64,000 bases of DNA, from assembly GCF_014696615.1 (NCBI RefSeq), contig NZ_JACJQJ010000002.1:186001-250000 (forward strand), in the 5' to 3' direction. A program made the translations under genes and the position numbers. Below the pieces are notes generated by a model. That model saw only the letters and a list, made by a program, of their open reading frames with translations. It searched no databases and was not told the origin of the DNA. Positions 44,956-54,305 of the stretch are shown here, piece by piece. How positions within the stretch are numbered: position 1 is the first letter of the stretch; the number at the start of each line of letters is the position of its first letter. The DNA is from Nostoc linckia FACHB-104. GTDB lineage: Bacteria; Cyanobacteriota; Cyanobacteriia; Cyanobacteriales; Nostocaceae.

Positions 44956-46097
44956 AAAGAATCCTTTCCCAATGTCGCAAAGAGTTAGCACAATTTAAGC
45001 GCGATCGCCTTTCTTTAGCGTTGGCGTTTCTCTTACCATTAATCACCTTAATTATTTTTGGTTTCGTGATTCGTCTGGAATCGAAAAATATTCCTTTATT
45101 TATCCAAGATTTTGATAACAGTCCTCTCAGCCGTAGCTATATTGAGCGCTTATTTGCTACGAATCAATTTGAAGCAATTCATAATTATCGATTTCCTCTT
45201 TTCAACTCTTCAGAAAAATCACAAGCTGAAATTTCTAATCCTCAAACAGCTATTGATAAAGGATTGGCGAAAGCTGCTGTCGTCATTCCTCCAGATTTTA
45301 GCCGACGGATCAAATCCGGCTTAAGTACTGATATTCAAGTCTTAGTAGATGGAACTGATGTTAATAATGCGCGGATTATCAAAAATAGTATTCAAGCGAC
45401 AACAAGATTTTTTTTAAGAGATTCAGGGTTACAATCTTCCTTTGATAGAATCATTGCTCATATCCGCCTTTGGTTCAATCCAGGGAGAAAAGAATCTTTG
45501 TACATCGTACCTGGTATTTATGCCGTTATTTTTTGGATTTATCCCTCATTATTAACAGCAGTTGCTATGGTACGCGAAAAAGAAAAAGGCACAATCTTAC
45601 AAGTTTATGCCTCGAGTCTCACTGCCGAAGAATTACTTTTAGGCAAAGGTTTAGCTTACCTAATAATTGGCATCTGCATAGCCATAGTTACTATGCTGAT
45701 CAGTGCCATAATTTGGCAATTATCTTGGGTAGTAGAACCAACTTCTTTATTAATAGGAACACTATTATTTTTAATAGATAGTGTCATGTTTGGTTTATTA
45801 ATTGGCGTGCGAGTCCCTAATCAAAATTCTGCGGTTCAAGCTGTAGCCTTATTAGGCTTCTTGACAGCTTTACTACTATCAGGATTCATTTATCCTCTCA
45901 GTAACATACCATTTCCCCTCTCACTATTTTCTGCAATCATTCCCGCTAGGTACTATATTACAATTACCCGTGATGCCTACGTACGCGGTACTGGCTGGGT
46001 AGGTGTTTGGTTTTCCATAGTAATGCTAATTATTTTAGGATTATTACTATTTAACGCTGCACGTCGCATTTTAAAGCGAATGCAACTTTCAGATTAA
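44952..46097 (+). CDS. ABC-2 type permease (YbhS-like), first subunit
   Basis: This 381-residue permease has an N-terminal helix (about 25-45), a large outside loop (about 45-185) with the DFDNSPLSRSYIERLF and VVIPPDFSRRIKSG motifs typical of ABC-2 permeases, and five or so helices in 185-375. LTAVAMVREKEKGTILQVYA is the conserved coupling motif contacting the ATPase. It lies 93 bp after the ATPase gene and 27 bp before the second permease, which belongs to the same family. The start codon follows ACAAATG heptamers. Together they form a heterodimeric channel. Confidence 0.92.
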   Translation: MKRILSQCRKELAQFKRDRLSLALAFLLPLITLIIFGFVIRLESKNIPLFIQDFDNSPLSRSYIERLFATNQFEAIHNYRFPLFNSSEKSQAEISNPQTAIDKGLAKAAVVIPPDFSRRIKSGLSTDIQVLVDGTDVNNARIIKNSIQATTRFFLRDSGLQSSFDRIIAHIRLWFNPGRKESLYIVPGIYAVIFWIYPSLLTAVAMVREKEKGTILQVYASSLTAEELLLGKGLAYLIIGICIAIVTMLISAIIWQLSWVVEPTSLLIGTLLFLIDSVMFGLLIGVRVPNQNSAVQAVALLGFLTALLLSGFIYPLSNIPFPLSLFSAIIPARYYITITRDAYVRGTGWVGVWFSIVMLIILGLLLFNAARRILKRMQLSD

Positions 46098-46124
46098 CTA
46101 ATAAAGTCTGCTATATCATAATTT

Positions 46125-47249
46125 ATGAAATGGATTCAAACCTTATTTAATAGCCGATTCTGGAGTTTAGCAACTAAAGAATTTCGCCAAATCTTACGGA
46201 GTCGAGAAACATTAGTATTATTGATTATTCCTCCAACAATCCAAATGCTACTGTATGGATTTGCTCTCAATCCAGATGTGCATTATCTCAAATTAGGAGT
46301 AGTCGATTATGCAAACACTTATGAAAGTAGAGAATTAGTTTCCGTTTTAACAGTCAATAAAGTCTTTACATTAGAAAAATATCTATACAATACCCAAGAT
46401 TTAGGCGAACAAGTACGCCAAGGTAAAATCACAGCAGGTTTAATCATCCCCCCAGATTTTAAACGTAATTTATCAGAAGATAAATCTGGAGAAGTGCAAA
46501 TTTTAATTGACGCAGTTGATGCAAATACAGCAGGTATCGCTCAAGGTTATCTCAATCAGATGATCAATCAATTTAGCCGTCGTTTATCATCTAATCAAGC
46601 GCCGCCATTAATTACTCCCCAAACCACTTTTCTTTATAACCCAGGATTAAAAAGTAGTTGGTTTTTCATCCCAGGAGTTTTAGGATTAGTTTTAACCCTA
46701 ATTAGTTCTTTAGTCTCTTCAATCACAGTTGTGAGAGAAAAAGATACAGGCACATTAGAACAATTATTAATGACTCCTGCAGAAGCTTGGGAAATTTTAC
46801 TGGCTAAAATCGTGCCTTTATTTATGTTACTAATGGGCGATGTAATTTTAGCTTTAAGTATAGGAAGATTAGTATTTAGCGTCCCTTTTCGAGGAAATTT
46901 TGTACTGTTTTTAGCCCTATCAGGACTATATTTATTTGTCGGAATTGGTATTGGAATCATGTTAGCTACAGTTTGCCGTACTCAACAGCAAGTTGTGCTG
47001 ACATCATTTTTTATCAATTTACCCTTAATTCAACTTTCTGGTGCCATTTCTCCGATAGAAAGTATGCCCATTTTCTTTAAGTATGTATCTCTACTAGATC
47101 CCTTGCGCCATTATATAGAAATTGTGCGAGGTATACTGCTCAAAGGTGTAGGATTAGAAGTACTTTGGTGGAATGCGATCGCACTTTTTCTCTTCGCTAC
47201 ATTACTCTTATCCATCAGCATCAACCAATTCCGTCGCCAACTAAGTTAA
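46125..47249 (+). CDS. ABC-2 type permease (YbhR-like), second subunit
   Basis: This 374-residue permease is homologous to the preceding one. It has WSLATKEFRQILRSRETLVL at the N terminus, LLIIPPTIQMLLYGFALNPD as the first helix, GLIIPPDFKRNLSED in the outside domain and SSITVVREKDTGTLEQLLMT as the coupling motif. LLDPLRHYIEIVRGILLKG precedes the last helix. It closes the HlyD-ATPase-permease-permease operon, the gene order of ybhGFSR-type systems. The convergent recG gene ends 11 bp after its stop. Confidence 0.92.
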   Translation: MKWIQTLFNSRFWSLATKEFRQILRSRETLVLLIIPPTIQMLLYGFALNPDVHYLKLGVVDYANTYESRELVSVLTVNKVFTLEKYLYNTQDLGEQVRQGKITAGLIIPPDFKRNLSEDKSGEVQILIDAVDANTAGIAQGYLNQMINQFSRRLSSNQAPPLITPQTTFLYNPGLKSSWFFIPGVLGLVLTLISSLVSSITVVREKDTGTLEQLLMTPAEAWEILLAKIVPLFMLLMGDVILALSIGRLVFSVPFRGNFVLFLALSGLYLFVGIGIGIMLATVCRTQQQVVLTSFFINLPLIQLSGAISPIESMPIFFKYVSLLDPLRHYIEIVRGILLKGVGLEVLWWNAIALFLFATLLLSISINQFRRQLS

Positions 47250-47260
47250 TAGTTGTAGCA

Positions 47261-49750
47261 TCAAGTCAAAATCGCCCCACCCATTAACCTTTCATACCTA
47301 TATTTCAACTCTTCCTTCATTAAATACCAACGCTCTAAAGTTGCATCTATCTCGATGACTTTCTCAGCAGCTTGTCGCGCTAACAGCAAAACTTCCTCAT
47401 CTTCTACCAAACTCGCCAGGGTAAAATCTGGCACACCAGATTGACGAGTTCCCAACACTTCCCCAGGGCCGCGAAAACGCATATCCATTTCCGATATAAA
47501 AAAGCCATCCTGAGATTGTTCCATCACTTTTAGCCGTTGTTGCGCGTCGGGGCTTCTGGAACTACTCATTAACAAACAGTAAGACTGTGCCGCACCACGC
47601 CCAACCCTTCCCCGCAATTGATGCAGTTGTGATAAACCAAATCGCTCTGCATTTTCAATGAGCATAACTGTAGCATTGGGCACATCTACGCCTACTTCCA
47701 CAACGGTAGTTGAAACCAAAATTTGCGTCTTGTTCTCGCGGAATTTGGTAATTGCTTCATCTTTCTCGGCGGAAGTCATGCGCCCATGAAGCAACCCGAC
47801 TTGAAACTCCGGAAAAACGCTTTCTTGTAGCTTTTGATGCTCATCAACAGCGGAACGCAAATCTAACTTTTCTGATTCTTCCACCAAAGGCAAAATCACA
47901 TAAACTTGCCTTCCTTGGGCAATTTCTCGCCGCATCAAGTCGTAAGCATGGCTGCGTTGCTGACTTGTCAGCATTGTAGTTTGAATCTTTTGCCGTCCTG
48001 GTGGTAACTCATCAATTTGGCTAACATTCATATCCCCGTGTATCGTCAATGCCAATGTGCGGGGAATGGGAGTAGCTGTCATTGTTAATACATGGGGTTG
48101 CTCACCTTTTTGTTGCAACCTCGCCCGTTGTTGTACCCCAAAGCGATGCTGTTCATCAATTACTGCTAATCCCAGTTGCCTGAAGTTTACTGGGTCTTGA
48201 ATCAAGGCGTGAGTGCCAACTAACAGGGGTAATTCTCCTGTTTCTAGCTGGGCATGAATTTGTCGCCTTTTAACAGTTTTCGTCGAACCTGTCAGTAATT
48301 CTACTGGCAGATGCAGCAAGTTAAACCAACTCACTAACTTGCGGTAATGCTGTTCTGCTAAAACCTCAGTAGGAGCCATCAGCGCTGCTTGGTAGCCAGA
48401 TTGAATCGCTGCTAAAATAGCCACCACAGCCACCACAGTTTTCCCAGAACCTACATCACCTTGCACTAAGCGATTCATGGGTGCAGGTTGTTGTAAGTCA
48501 TTAAGAATATCGTTAATCACTCGCTGCTGTGCGCCAGTGAGATTAAATGGCAGTATTTCGTAGAATTTTTCTAATAACTGACCTTTAGGAGCCAGAATAG
48601 CGCTGGTTTGGATTTGCCTTGCTTGATACTGTCGTTGCAGTAAACTTAATTGCAAATAGAAAAACTCGTCAAAAACCAGGCGACGACGGGCAACTTGTAG
48701 AGAAGCACTATCTGGGGGAAAGTGAATATTAGCGATCGCATCTTTCAATTCGATCAAACCATACTTCTCTCGCAAACCACTGGGTAATGGGTCTTTGAGA
48801 TTTGCCGCAGCGGGTAAAGCAGCTGTGACTGCTTGCCTCACCATATTTGCCGCTATACCCTCAGTTAGGGCATAAATTGGCACAACCCGACCAATTGTCA
48901 AAGAATCAATCGGATCGCCGGGATTTGCCAACACTTCTAATTCCGGATTATCCAGCGTCAAGCCATATTTACTGGCTTTCACCAACCCGCAAGCTGCAAT
49001 CACACTACCCACCGGATAGCGCCGTTTTAAACTTTCTTGCCAAGCGCGACTGGTAAACCTTGTACCCGCAGAAAAGCGACTGACTTTGATTTGTCCGGTG
49101 TTATCCTTCAGTATCAGTTCTAAAATGGATAATTTCTGATTTTTCGGACTATTAAAACAGTTGCAGCGCTTCACCGTTGCCACTATTGTCACCGTTTCCC
49201 CCGCTTGCAACTCGCAGATATTTACCTGACGTGCATAGTCAATATGGTCACGGGGATAGTAATAAAGTAAGTCACGTACAGTATACAAACCCAGACGCGC
49301 CAAATTATCAGCTTTTCTGATGCCAATCTCTGGTAAATCACTGAGTTTTTGGTCAATTTTGGGCGCAAGCCTGCGACTCACTTCAGCCACAATCGGGGTT
49401 GTAGGCAGTTGTTTTTTAGATTGATAATTTCTCTGCTGCGCCTCAGCTACCCCATTTTGTTCTTGTGGCTTTCCCTCATCTTGCTGTAATTGATACAGAT
49501 ACCTACGAGTTTCTGCCACTAAATGTTGTCTATCTTCCAACCCCAAATGAGAATATTTAGCAAATTGCAGCGCTAATTCTTGCCAGCGACGACGTTCAGT
49601 TGAGGGTAATCCTATAGGAAACTTCCCCAGAGTCAGACTGAGAAATTCACTAAAGCGATATTGCCTACCCATCAAATCTGTAAAACCGTGTTCCGCTTCT
49701 ACAGCCAAGGCTTTTTGCAATCTTATCCAGTCGGGTGTCTCGTTAGTCAT
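47261..49750 (-). CDS. recG: ATP-dependent DNA helicase RecG
   Basis: This 829-residue helicase remodels stalled replication forks and branched recombination intermediates. The start at 49750 (MTNETPDWIRLQKAL) is preferred: the frame stays open into heptamer repeats upstream, which would add seven spurious residues. A cyanobacterial N-terminal extension (about 1-130) precedes the OB-fold wedge domain (about 185-270). The helicase motifs are intact: QGDVGSGKT (I), DEQHRFGVQQR (II), TMTATPIPRT (III), VGVDVPNATVMLIENAERFG and QLRGRVGRG (VI). The C-terminal TRG motif region ends normally. It converges with the permease operon and is followed upstream by a repeat-rich spacer. Confidence 0.95.
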   Translation of the reverse strand: MTNETPDWIRLQKALAVEAEHGFTDLMGRQYRFSEFLSLTLGKFPIGLPSTERRRWQELALQFAKYSHLGLEDRQHLVAETRRYLYQLQQDEGKPQEQNGVAEAQQRNYQSKKQLPTTPIVAEVSRRLAPKIDQKLSDLPEIGIRKADNLARLGLYTVRDLLYYYPRDHIDYARQVNICELQAGETVTIVATVKRCNCFNSPKNQKLSILELILKDNTGQIKVSRFSAGTRFTSRAWQESLKRRYPVGSVIAACGLVKASKYGLTLDNPELEVLANPGDPIDSLTIGRVVPIYALTEGIAANMVRQAVTAALPAAANLKDPLPSGLREKYGLIELKDAIANIHFPPDSASLQVARRRLVFDEFFYLQLSLLQRQYQARQIQTSAILAPKGQLLEKFYEILPFNLTGAQQRVINDILNDLQQPAPMNRLVQGDVGSGKTVVAVVAILAAIQSGYQAALMAPTEVLAEQHYRKLVSWFNLLHLPVELLTGSTKTVKRRQIHAQLETGELPLLVGTHALIQDPVNFRQLGLAVIDEQHRFGVQQRARLQQKGEQPHVLTMTATPIPRTLALTIHGDMNVSQIDELPPGRQKIQTTMLTSQQRSHAYDLMRREIAQGRQVYVILPLVEESEKLDLRSAVDEHQKLQESVFPEFQVGLLHGRMTSAEKDEAITKFRENKTQILVSTTVVEVGVDVPNATVMLIENAERFGLSQLHQLRGRVGRGAAQSYCLLMSSSRSPDAQQRLKVMEQSQDGFFISEMDMRFRGPGEVLGTRQSGVPDFTLASLVEDEEVLLLARQAAEKVIEIDATLERWYLMKEELKYRYERLMGGAILT

Positions 49751-49825
49751 GGGGCATGGGGCATGGGGCATTGGGCATCGGGCAAGACACTAGTTATTCA
49801 CAAATGACAAATGACAAATGACAAA
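49751..49825. repeat. STRR heptamers upstream of recG
   Basis: GGGGCAT units directly before the recG start codon, then ACAAATG units up to the end of the neighbouring gene. Confidence 0.75.
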
Positions 49826-50758
49826 CTAATCATCATCCCAAATAGCACGCCATGCAGCTTCTGCTTCGGCAATTAAGCGTTCTCGCTGCTTCTTTTGATA
49901 ATCCTGTCCTAGTTTCTTTAGCTGAATTAATGTGTTGCGAATTTGTCGGCGTGCAGACGAGAGTTTAGCATCAGCAAATTCAATTTCTCCTATTCGGAGG
50001 TTAATAGCCATAACTTTTGCCAGGCTAGATTCCTCTGCATCCTGCTCATTTGGGATTTCAATAACCACGTTTAATATGTTAGGTGGCCCAGGCATAACTT
50101 CAGCAGATGCTTCTGATGCAGCCGCAGCTACTTCTAAAATTGGTTCAGGTATTTTGTTGGGTAAAATATTGACTTTTTGCAGGGCAGCATTAGCATCATG
50201 AGAAACTTTTTTGAGTGTATGTTGGGTTAGCTTCTCTAGGCTTTGTTGCCATGCTATTAATTCCATTGGATTACAAGGGTCGCTCAACTTCAAAGTAGAG
50301 ATTTGGGATTTTGCATTGCCATGACTACCCCCATCAATCTTATCTACCGCATCTCCCTCATCCCCCTCATCCCCCTCATCTACCTCATCTACCTCATCTA
50401 CCTCATCCGCCTCATCCGCCTCATCCGCCTCATCCGCCTCATCCTCCTGATCCACCGCTACTACATTCTGATTTTCTTCACTACTGATAATGGTCAGCAA
50501 ATACTCAGCTGCTTGTTTACCCAACTTGCGGATGGCTTGTTGCAAATGTTGCCGTTGCTTCAATGACAAGCTCAAGAACTTTTCGGGATAACCCTGGGTA
50601 CACAGATGATAAGTTGCCAGAATCAACTGCTGACGAACAGCTTGCCCTAACAGGCTTAAGTAAATAGCATAAGATTTTTGCAGTTCTGTGGCGATCGCTG
50701 CGATCGCTTCTTTCAGCAATGCAATATCCCGATCAATTCGCTCGATTGCTCTAGCCAT
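49826..50758 (-). CDS. Hypothetical protein with in-frame acidic (DEx) repeat
   Basis: This 310-residue protein has no recognised function. The N-terminal part (about 1-100) is helical, with RAIERIDRDIALLKEAIAAI and LSLKQRQHLQQAIRKLGKQA. A low-complexity segment (about 101-135) of Asp-Glu-Ala/Val/Gly triplets is encoded by 9-bp tandem repeats (about 50350-50453). The C-terminal region (about 160-310) is again helical, including MELIAWQQSLEKLTQHTLKK and RIGEIEFADAKLSSARRQIR. Related proteins occur only in cyanobacteria as far as I know. The acidic insert looks acquired rather than conserved. It shares orientation with recG, 75 bp downstream. Confidence 0.7.
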   Translation of the reverse strand: MARAIERIDRDIALLKEAIAAIATELQKSYAIYLSLLGQAVRQQLILATYHLCTQGYPEKFLSLSLKQRQHLQQAIRKLGKQAAEYLLTIISSEENQNVVAVDQEDEADEADEADEADEVDEVDEVDEGDEGDEGDAVDKIDGGSHGNAKSQISTLKLSDPCNPMELIAWQQSLEKLTQHTLKKVSHDANAALQKVNILPNKIPEPILEVAAAASEASAEVMPGPPNILNVVIEIPNEQDAEESSLAKVMAINLRIGEIEFADAKLSSARRQIRNTLIQLKKLGQDYQKKQRERLIAEAEAAWRAIWDDD

Positions 50759-50879
50759 ATCTTCTCTTAATTGCCCATCTAATCCCGATTATGGTACAAA
50801 TGTACGAATCTATTTTAAATGAAATATTTTTAGTATTTAAGATTTTCTCGAAAGTATAGCAAATCTGCTGTAAATAAAA

Positions 50880-50975
50880 TTGTCGGTTAAGTGTGAAAAG
50901 GAGAAGGGGCAAAGGGAAATAAAATACCTTTAACCATTACCCTTTTACCTTTCCCTAAACCAAACTCACATTTGA
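50880..50975. repeat. Decayed copy of the 7066-type MITE
   Basis: TTGTCGGTTAAG, then purine-rich GGAGAAGGGGCAAAGGG, then CCTTTAACCATTACCCTTTT and TCCCTAAACCAAA match the interior of the element at 7066-7191. The outermost CAATAC and the right inverted end are missing. Confidence 0.55.
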
Positions 50976-50989
50976 ATGCCCAAGTTCAA

Positions 50990-51035
50990 AGGTATAAAAA
51001 ATAAAATACAGGTCAGCAAACTTTGCTTGACCTGT
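50990..51035 (-). terminator. Rho-independent terminator of tsf
   Basis: On the reverse strand ACAGGTCAAGCAAA pairs with TTTGCTGACCTGT (51008-51035, one bulged base), followed by a TATTTTATTTTT tract. It is about 70 bp after the tsf stop and should end the rpsB-tsf transcript. Confidence 0.8.
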
Positions 51036-51102
51036 CTTGATCACAAGTCATCTGTCATTCATCCTGAGTCAAATGACAAATGATGAATGACAAATGACAA
51101 TA

Positions 51103-52047
51103 TTACTTAGTGCCCATTTGTGCAGCGACTTCTTCAGCAAAGTTGCTTTCTTGCTTTTCAATGCCTTCACCTAAGACATAGCGCACAAAGCGTTTGATTG
51201 TGATGTCTTGGCCAACTTTAGACTTAACTTGCTTCACTAAGTCTTCTACTGAAATGCTTTGATCGCGAATGAAGGGCTGATCCAGCAAAGCCAATTCCTT
51301 AAGACGTTTTTCAATCCGTCCTTGAACAATCTTTTCTTTGATGTTCTGTGGCTTGTTGGATAAGTCATCCCGCCCCATTTCTACTTCTTTTTCTTTCTCA
51401 GCAACTTCAGCGGGTATTTCGTCTACACTGACATACTCGACATTAGGACAAGCAGCTACCTGCATAGCGCTGTTCCGTGCTAAAGCTTGGAAATCTTCAT
51501 TGCCCACGGCTGCATCAGTTTCAGATTCTACCTCAACTAACACACCAACTCGACCGCCAGTGTGAATATAGCTGTCTACTATACCGGCTTTGCCTTCTGC
51601 TAATGAAAAATTGACAAAGCGGCGCACCTGGATATTTTCACCAAGCTGAGCAATTAATTGCTTGATGGATTCATCTACAGTTGCACTTGCATCTTCAATG
51701 TATGGTTGAGCCAATAAAGCCTCAACGCTATCAGCTGTTGCTGCTTGCTTTGCCAGATTTTTAACTAAAGCCTTAAAAGACTCATTACGGGCAACGAAGT
51801 CGGTTTGGCAGTTAACTTCTATCAGTACACCTACCTGAGATCCAGGCTGTATGTAAGTGTCTACTAGACCTTCTGCTGCAACGCGATCGCTTTTTTTACC
51901 AGCTGAAGTGATGCCCTTTTGACGTAACCAATCTATGGCTTTGTCAATGTCACCATCATTTTCTTTTAGTGCTTTTTTGCAGTCCATCATGCCAGCGTTG
52001 GTTTTTTGGCGTAGCTCTTGGACTAGTTTTGCAGATATTTCCGCCAT
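51103..52047 (-). CDS. tsf: Translation elongation factor Ts
   Basis: This 314-residue protein exchanges GDP for GTP on EF-Tu. The N-terminal UBA-like domain has [20 protein letters not shown] (about 8-27), and [20 protein letters not shown] corresponds to the TDFV motif that displaces the EF-Tu magnesium ion (about 78-97). A second repeat has [20 protein letters not shown]. The length is above E. coli's and usual for cyanobacteria. It follows rpsB on the same strand by 144 bp, the near-universal order, and is closed by a strong terminator. Confidence 0.97.
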   Translation of the reverse strand: MAEISAKLVQELRQKTNAGMMDCKKALKENDGDIDKAIDWLRQKGITSAGKKSDRVAAEGLVDTYIQPGSQVGVLIEVNCQTDFVARNESFKALVKNLAKQAATADSVEALLAQPYIEDASATVDESIKQLIAQLGENIQVRRFVNFSLAEGKAGIVDSYIHTGGRVGVLVEVESETDAAVGNEDFQALARNSAMQVAACPNVEYVSVDEIPAEVAEKEKEVEMGRDDLSNKPQNIKEKIVQGRIEKRLKELALLDQPFIRDQSISVEDLVKQVKSKVGQDITIKRFVRYVLGEGIEKQESNFAEEVAAQMGTK

Positions 52048-52191
52048 GTTGCCCTCAATTCCTACTTGACCTCGAGTTGTAATCGCTAACTGGTGTTGAG
52101 TATTTCTATCTTACTCAGCGCTGAAGAAAGTATGAAGTTTGAAGTATGAAGTCTGAAATTTTATTCTTCATACTTCATCCTTTCCCTTTAC
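52048..52191. repeat. rpsB-tsf spacer with GAAGTAT-type heptamers and hairpin
   Basis: TATGAAG/TTTGAAG units (52128-52160) and their inverted partner CTTCATACTTCATC (about 52166-52180) can fold into a hairpin inside the operon. It could modulate the ratio of tsf to rpsB. Confidence 0.5.
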
Positions 52192-52986
52192 CTATTCTTC
52201 TTCGTCTTCTTCGCTAGCATATGAGCCTGTTAGCTCAGTTTCTTCATAGTCGTAATCTTCCTCACCACCTTCGTAATCTTCATAGTCATCTTCTGCATCA
52301 AGCTGACCATGACGACCTTCATAAATCGCATCCGCCAATTTGCCGACGATCAGCTTAATGGATCTGATCGCGTCGTCATTTGCAGGGATGGGAATATCTA
52401 CGACATCGGGGTCACAGTTTGTATCTAACATTGATACAATCGGAATTCCCAATTTTTGGCACTCTTGAACTGCGTTATATTCCCGGCGTTGGTCTACAAT
52501 CACCACGACATCGGGAACTTTCCGCATGGTTTTAATCCCGCCCAAATATTTTTGTAGCTTCGCCATTTCCCGGCGCAACATTGAAGCTTCTTTTTTGGGC
52601 AACAAGTCCAATGCTCCGGTTTCTTCGCGGCGCTCTAAATCTTTGAGGCGGTCTACTCTGGTTTTAATAGTTGTCCAGTTGGTCAGCATTCCACCCAACC
52701 AACGTTGGTTAATGTAGTGGGAACCGCAACGGCTGGCTTCTTGGGCAATAATACCCGCAGCTTGCCGCTTAGTGCCAACAAACAAGAATTTTTTCCCTTG
52801 TTCAGCTTGTGTACGCATATAACTATATGCATCTTCCATCAACTGGGCAGTTTGCACCAAGTCGATAATGTGTACACCATTGCGGGAAGTATAAATGTAA
52901 GGAGACATTTTAGGGTTCCAACGCCGGGTCTGATGACCAAAGTGAACCCCTGACTCCATCATTTGAGCCAATGAAACGACTGGCAT
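52192..52986 (-). CDS. rpsB: 30S ribosomal protein S2
   Basis: This 264-residue protein of the small ribosomal subunit has the N-terminal signature [20 protein letters not shown] (5-24), then [20 protein letters not shown], the coiled-coil insert (about 100-150) and [40 protein letters not shown] is the conserved second signature. It ends with an acidic tail of about 40 residues rich in Asp, Glu and Tyr, which is common in cyanobacterial S2. It is the first gene of rpsB-tsf. Confidence 0.97.
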   Translation of the reverse strand: MPVVSLAQMMESGVHFGHQTRRWNPKMSPYIYTSRNGVHIIDLVQTAQLMEDAYSYMRTQAEQGKKFLFVGTKRQAAGIIAQEASRCGSHYINQRWLGGMLTNWTTIKTRVDRLKDLERREETGALDLLPKKEASMLRREMAKLQKYLGGIKTMRKVPDVVVIVDQRREYNAVQECQKLGIPIVSMLDTNCDPDVVDIPIPANDDAIRSIKLIVGKLADAIYEGRHGQLDAEDDYEDYEGGEEDYDYEETELTGSYASEEDEEE

Positions 52987-53280
52987 ATATTTCTAACTCC
53001 GATTCGGGTTAAACCTCCACCCAGGCGTATCTCCCATTAGGGAAACACCCGAATTCCTGGATGTGCGAGATTAATGAACCATACTAGGGTAGCACATTTG
53101 GGATCAGGGGTAAGGGCAAGGTTGACAAATCCCCAATTATCGAATTTTCAGAGCGAAGACTCAATTTGAAAGTGCTGAGTGCTGAGTAAAAATATCATTA
53201 CCACTTTCATGCAGCACTTGTGAAATTTTAAAAAAGAGACTGCTTCCCCTGCTGACAGAGCGATATTTCTTGTTAGCTCC

Positions 53281-54246
53281 TTAAGAATGCCTCAATTGCG
53301 CGTAGGCTTCGTAAACACCCTTAACGTTGTACCAATTGAGAAAAATTCGGGCAACTTCTAAAGCTAATTGGGGTTTACCTAAATTAATTAGCCATTGTAA
53401 AAATGGTGCCATTGTGCGTTCATTTAGCGCGCCATTGAGGGAAAGAATACCCCAAAGTAAACGATGTATCCAAGTCATTTGAATCATCATCCGCACTTCC
53501 CAAGTGGGATGCTTTTGATAAAACAAAACTCCCATTCGTCCGCGTTGAATTTCTTTGTCAATTAAGTTAGGAATTTGCTCTAATCTAAATGCTGGATGCC
53601 AATGATACCCTACTGCTGCTGGACATTTAATTAGTTGTAAACCAAGATTTTTTAGCCTAACACCAAGTTCTAAATCTTCCCATCCGTAGAGTTGAAATCT
53701 AGTGTCAAAAAGTCCTACTTTCTCTAACCAATGTTTAGGAATTGCCACATTACCTGTAGCAAAAAAAGCTGCGGAAAAATCTGTGACTTTATAAGGTTCA
53801 GAAGTGGGATTATCAAAATTAGCAGTATTAATAACTGCACCATAGGTAAAAAAGCGATCGCTTCCCAATTTCTTTTGTCCTTGTACCAGCGCCTCTGCAT
53901 GAGCCTGTAAGAAGTTGGACAGCACTACTAAATCGCTGTCAATAAAGATAATTGTGTCTCCCTGTGCTTGTTCTACGCCCAAATTCCGCGCCGCAGCCGG
54001 GCCTTGATGGTCTTGCTCAAAACATCGTACATGGGGAAACTCTTCTTTATGTGCTGCTAACCATTCTAAGGTGCCATCAGTAGAACCATCATCTACTAAA
54101 ACAACTTCATAACCTGTAATCGGGGTTGACTCACCCAAATCCTGCACTTCCAACGCGCGCAGACACTTTTCTAAAATTGGTTGGCGATTGTAAGTCGGTA
54201 TAACAACGCTGAAAAACACATTCTCACCCACAACACTATTACCCAT
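53281..54246 (-). CDS. Glycosyltransferase family 2
   Basis: This 321-residue GT-A enzyme begins FFSVVIPTYNRQPILEKCLR (about 11-30), then VVLVDDGSTDGTLEWL, where the DDGS Asp binds the nucleotide. NLGVEQAQGDTIIFIDSDLV supplies the DxD-equivalent Asp-Ser-Asp. The loop YGWEDLELGVRLKNLGLQL carries the ED motif of the catalytic base. It transfers a sugar to an acceptor, presumably in polysaccharide or glycolipid synthesis; the sugar is unknown. A C-terminal region (about 250-321) lacks membrane helices. It lies 59 bp downstream of the UPF0182 gene on the same strand and may be co-transcribed. Confidence 0.9.
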   Translation of the reverse strand: MGNSVVGENVFFSVVIPTYNRQPILEKCLRALEVQDLGESTPITGYEVVLVDDGSTDGTLEWLAAHKEEFPHVRCFEQDHQGPAAARNLGVEQAQGDTIIFIDSDLVVLSNFLQAHAEALVQGQKKLGSDRFFTYGAVINTANFDNPTSEPYKVTDFSAAFFATGNVAIPKHWLEKVGLFDTRFQLYGWEDLELGVRLKNLGLQLIKCPAAVGYHWHPAFRLEQIPNLIDKEIQRGRMGVLFYQKHPTWEVRMMIQMTWIHRLLWGILSLNGALNERTMAPFLQWLINLGKPQLALEVARIFLNWYNVKGVYEAYAQLRHS

Positions 54247-54305
54247 CTCCAGAATAGGACAACTGTGACGCTAGCACTGTTCCTCTCCCCAACTTTGGAG
54301 AATAA

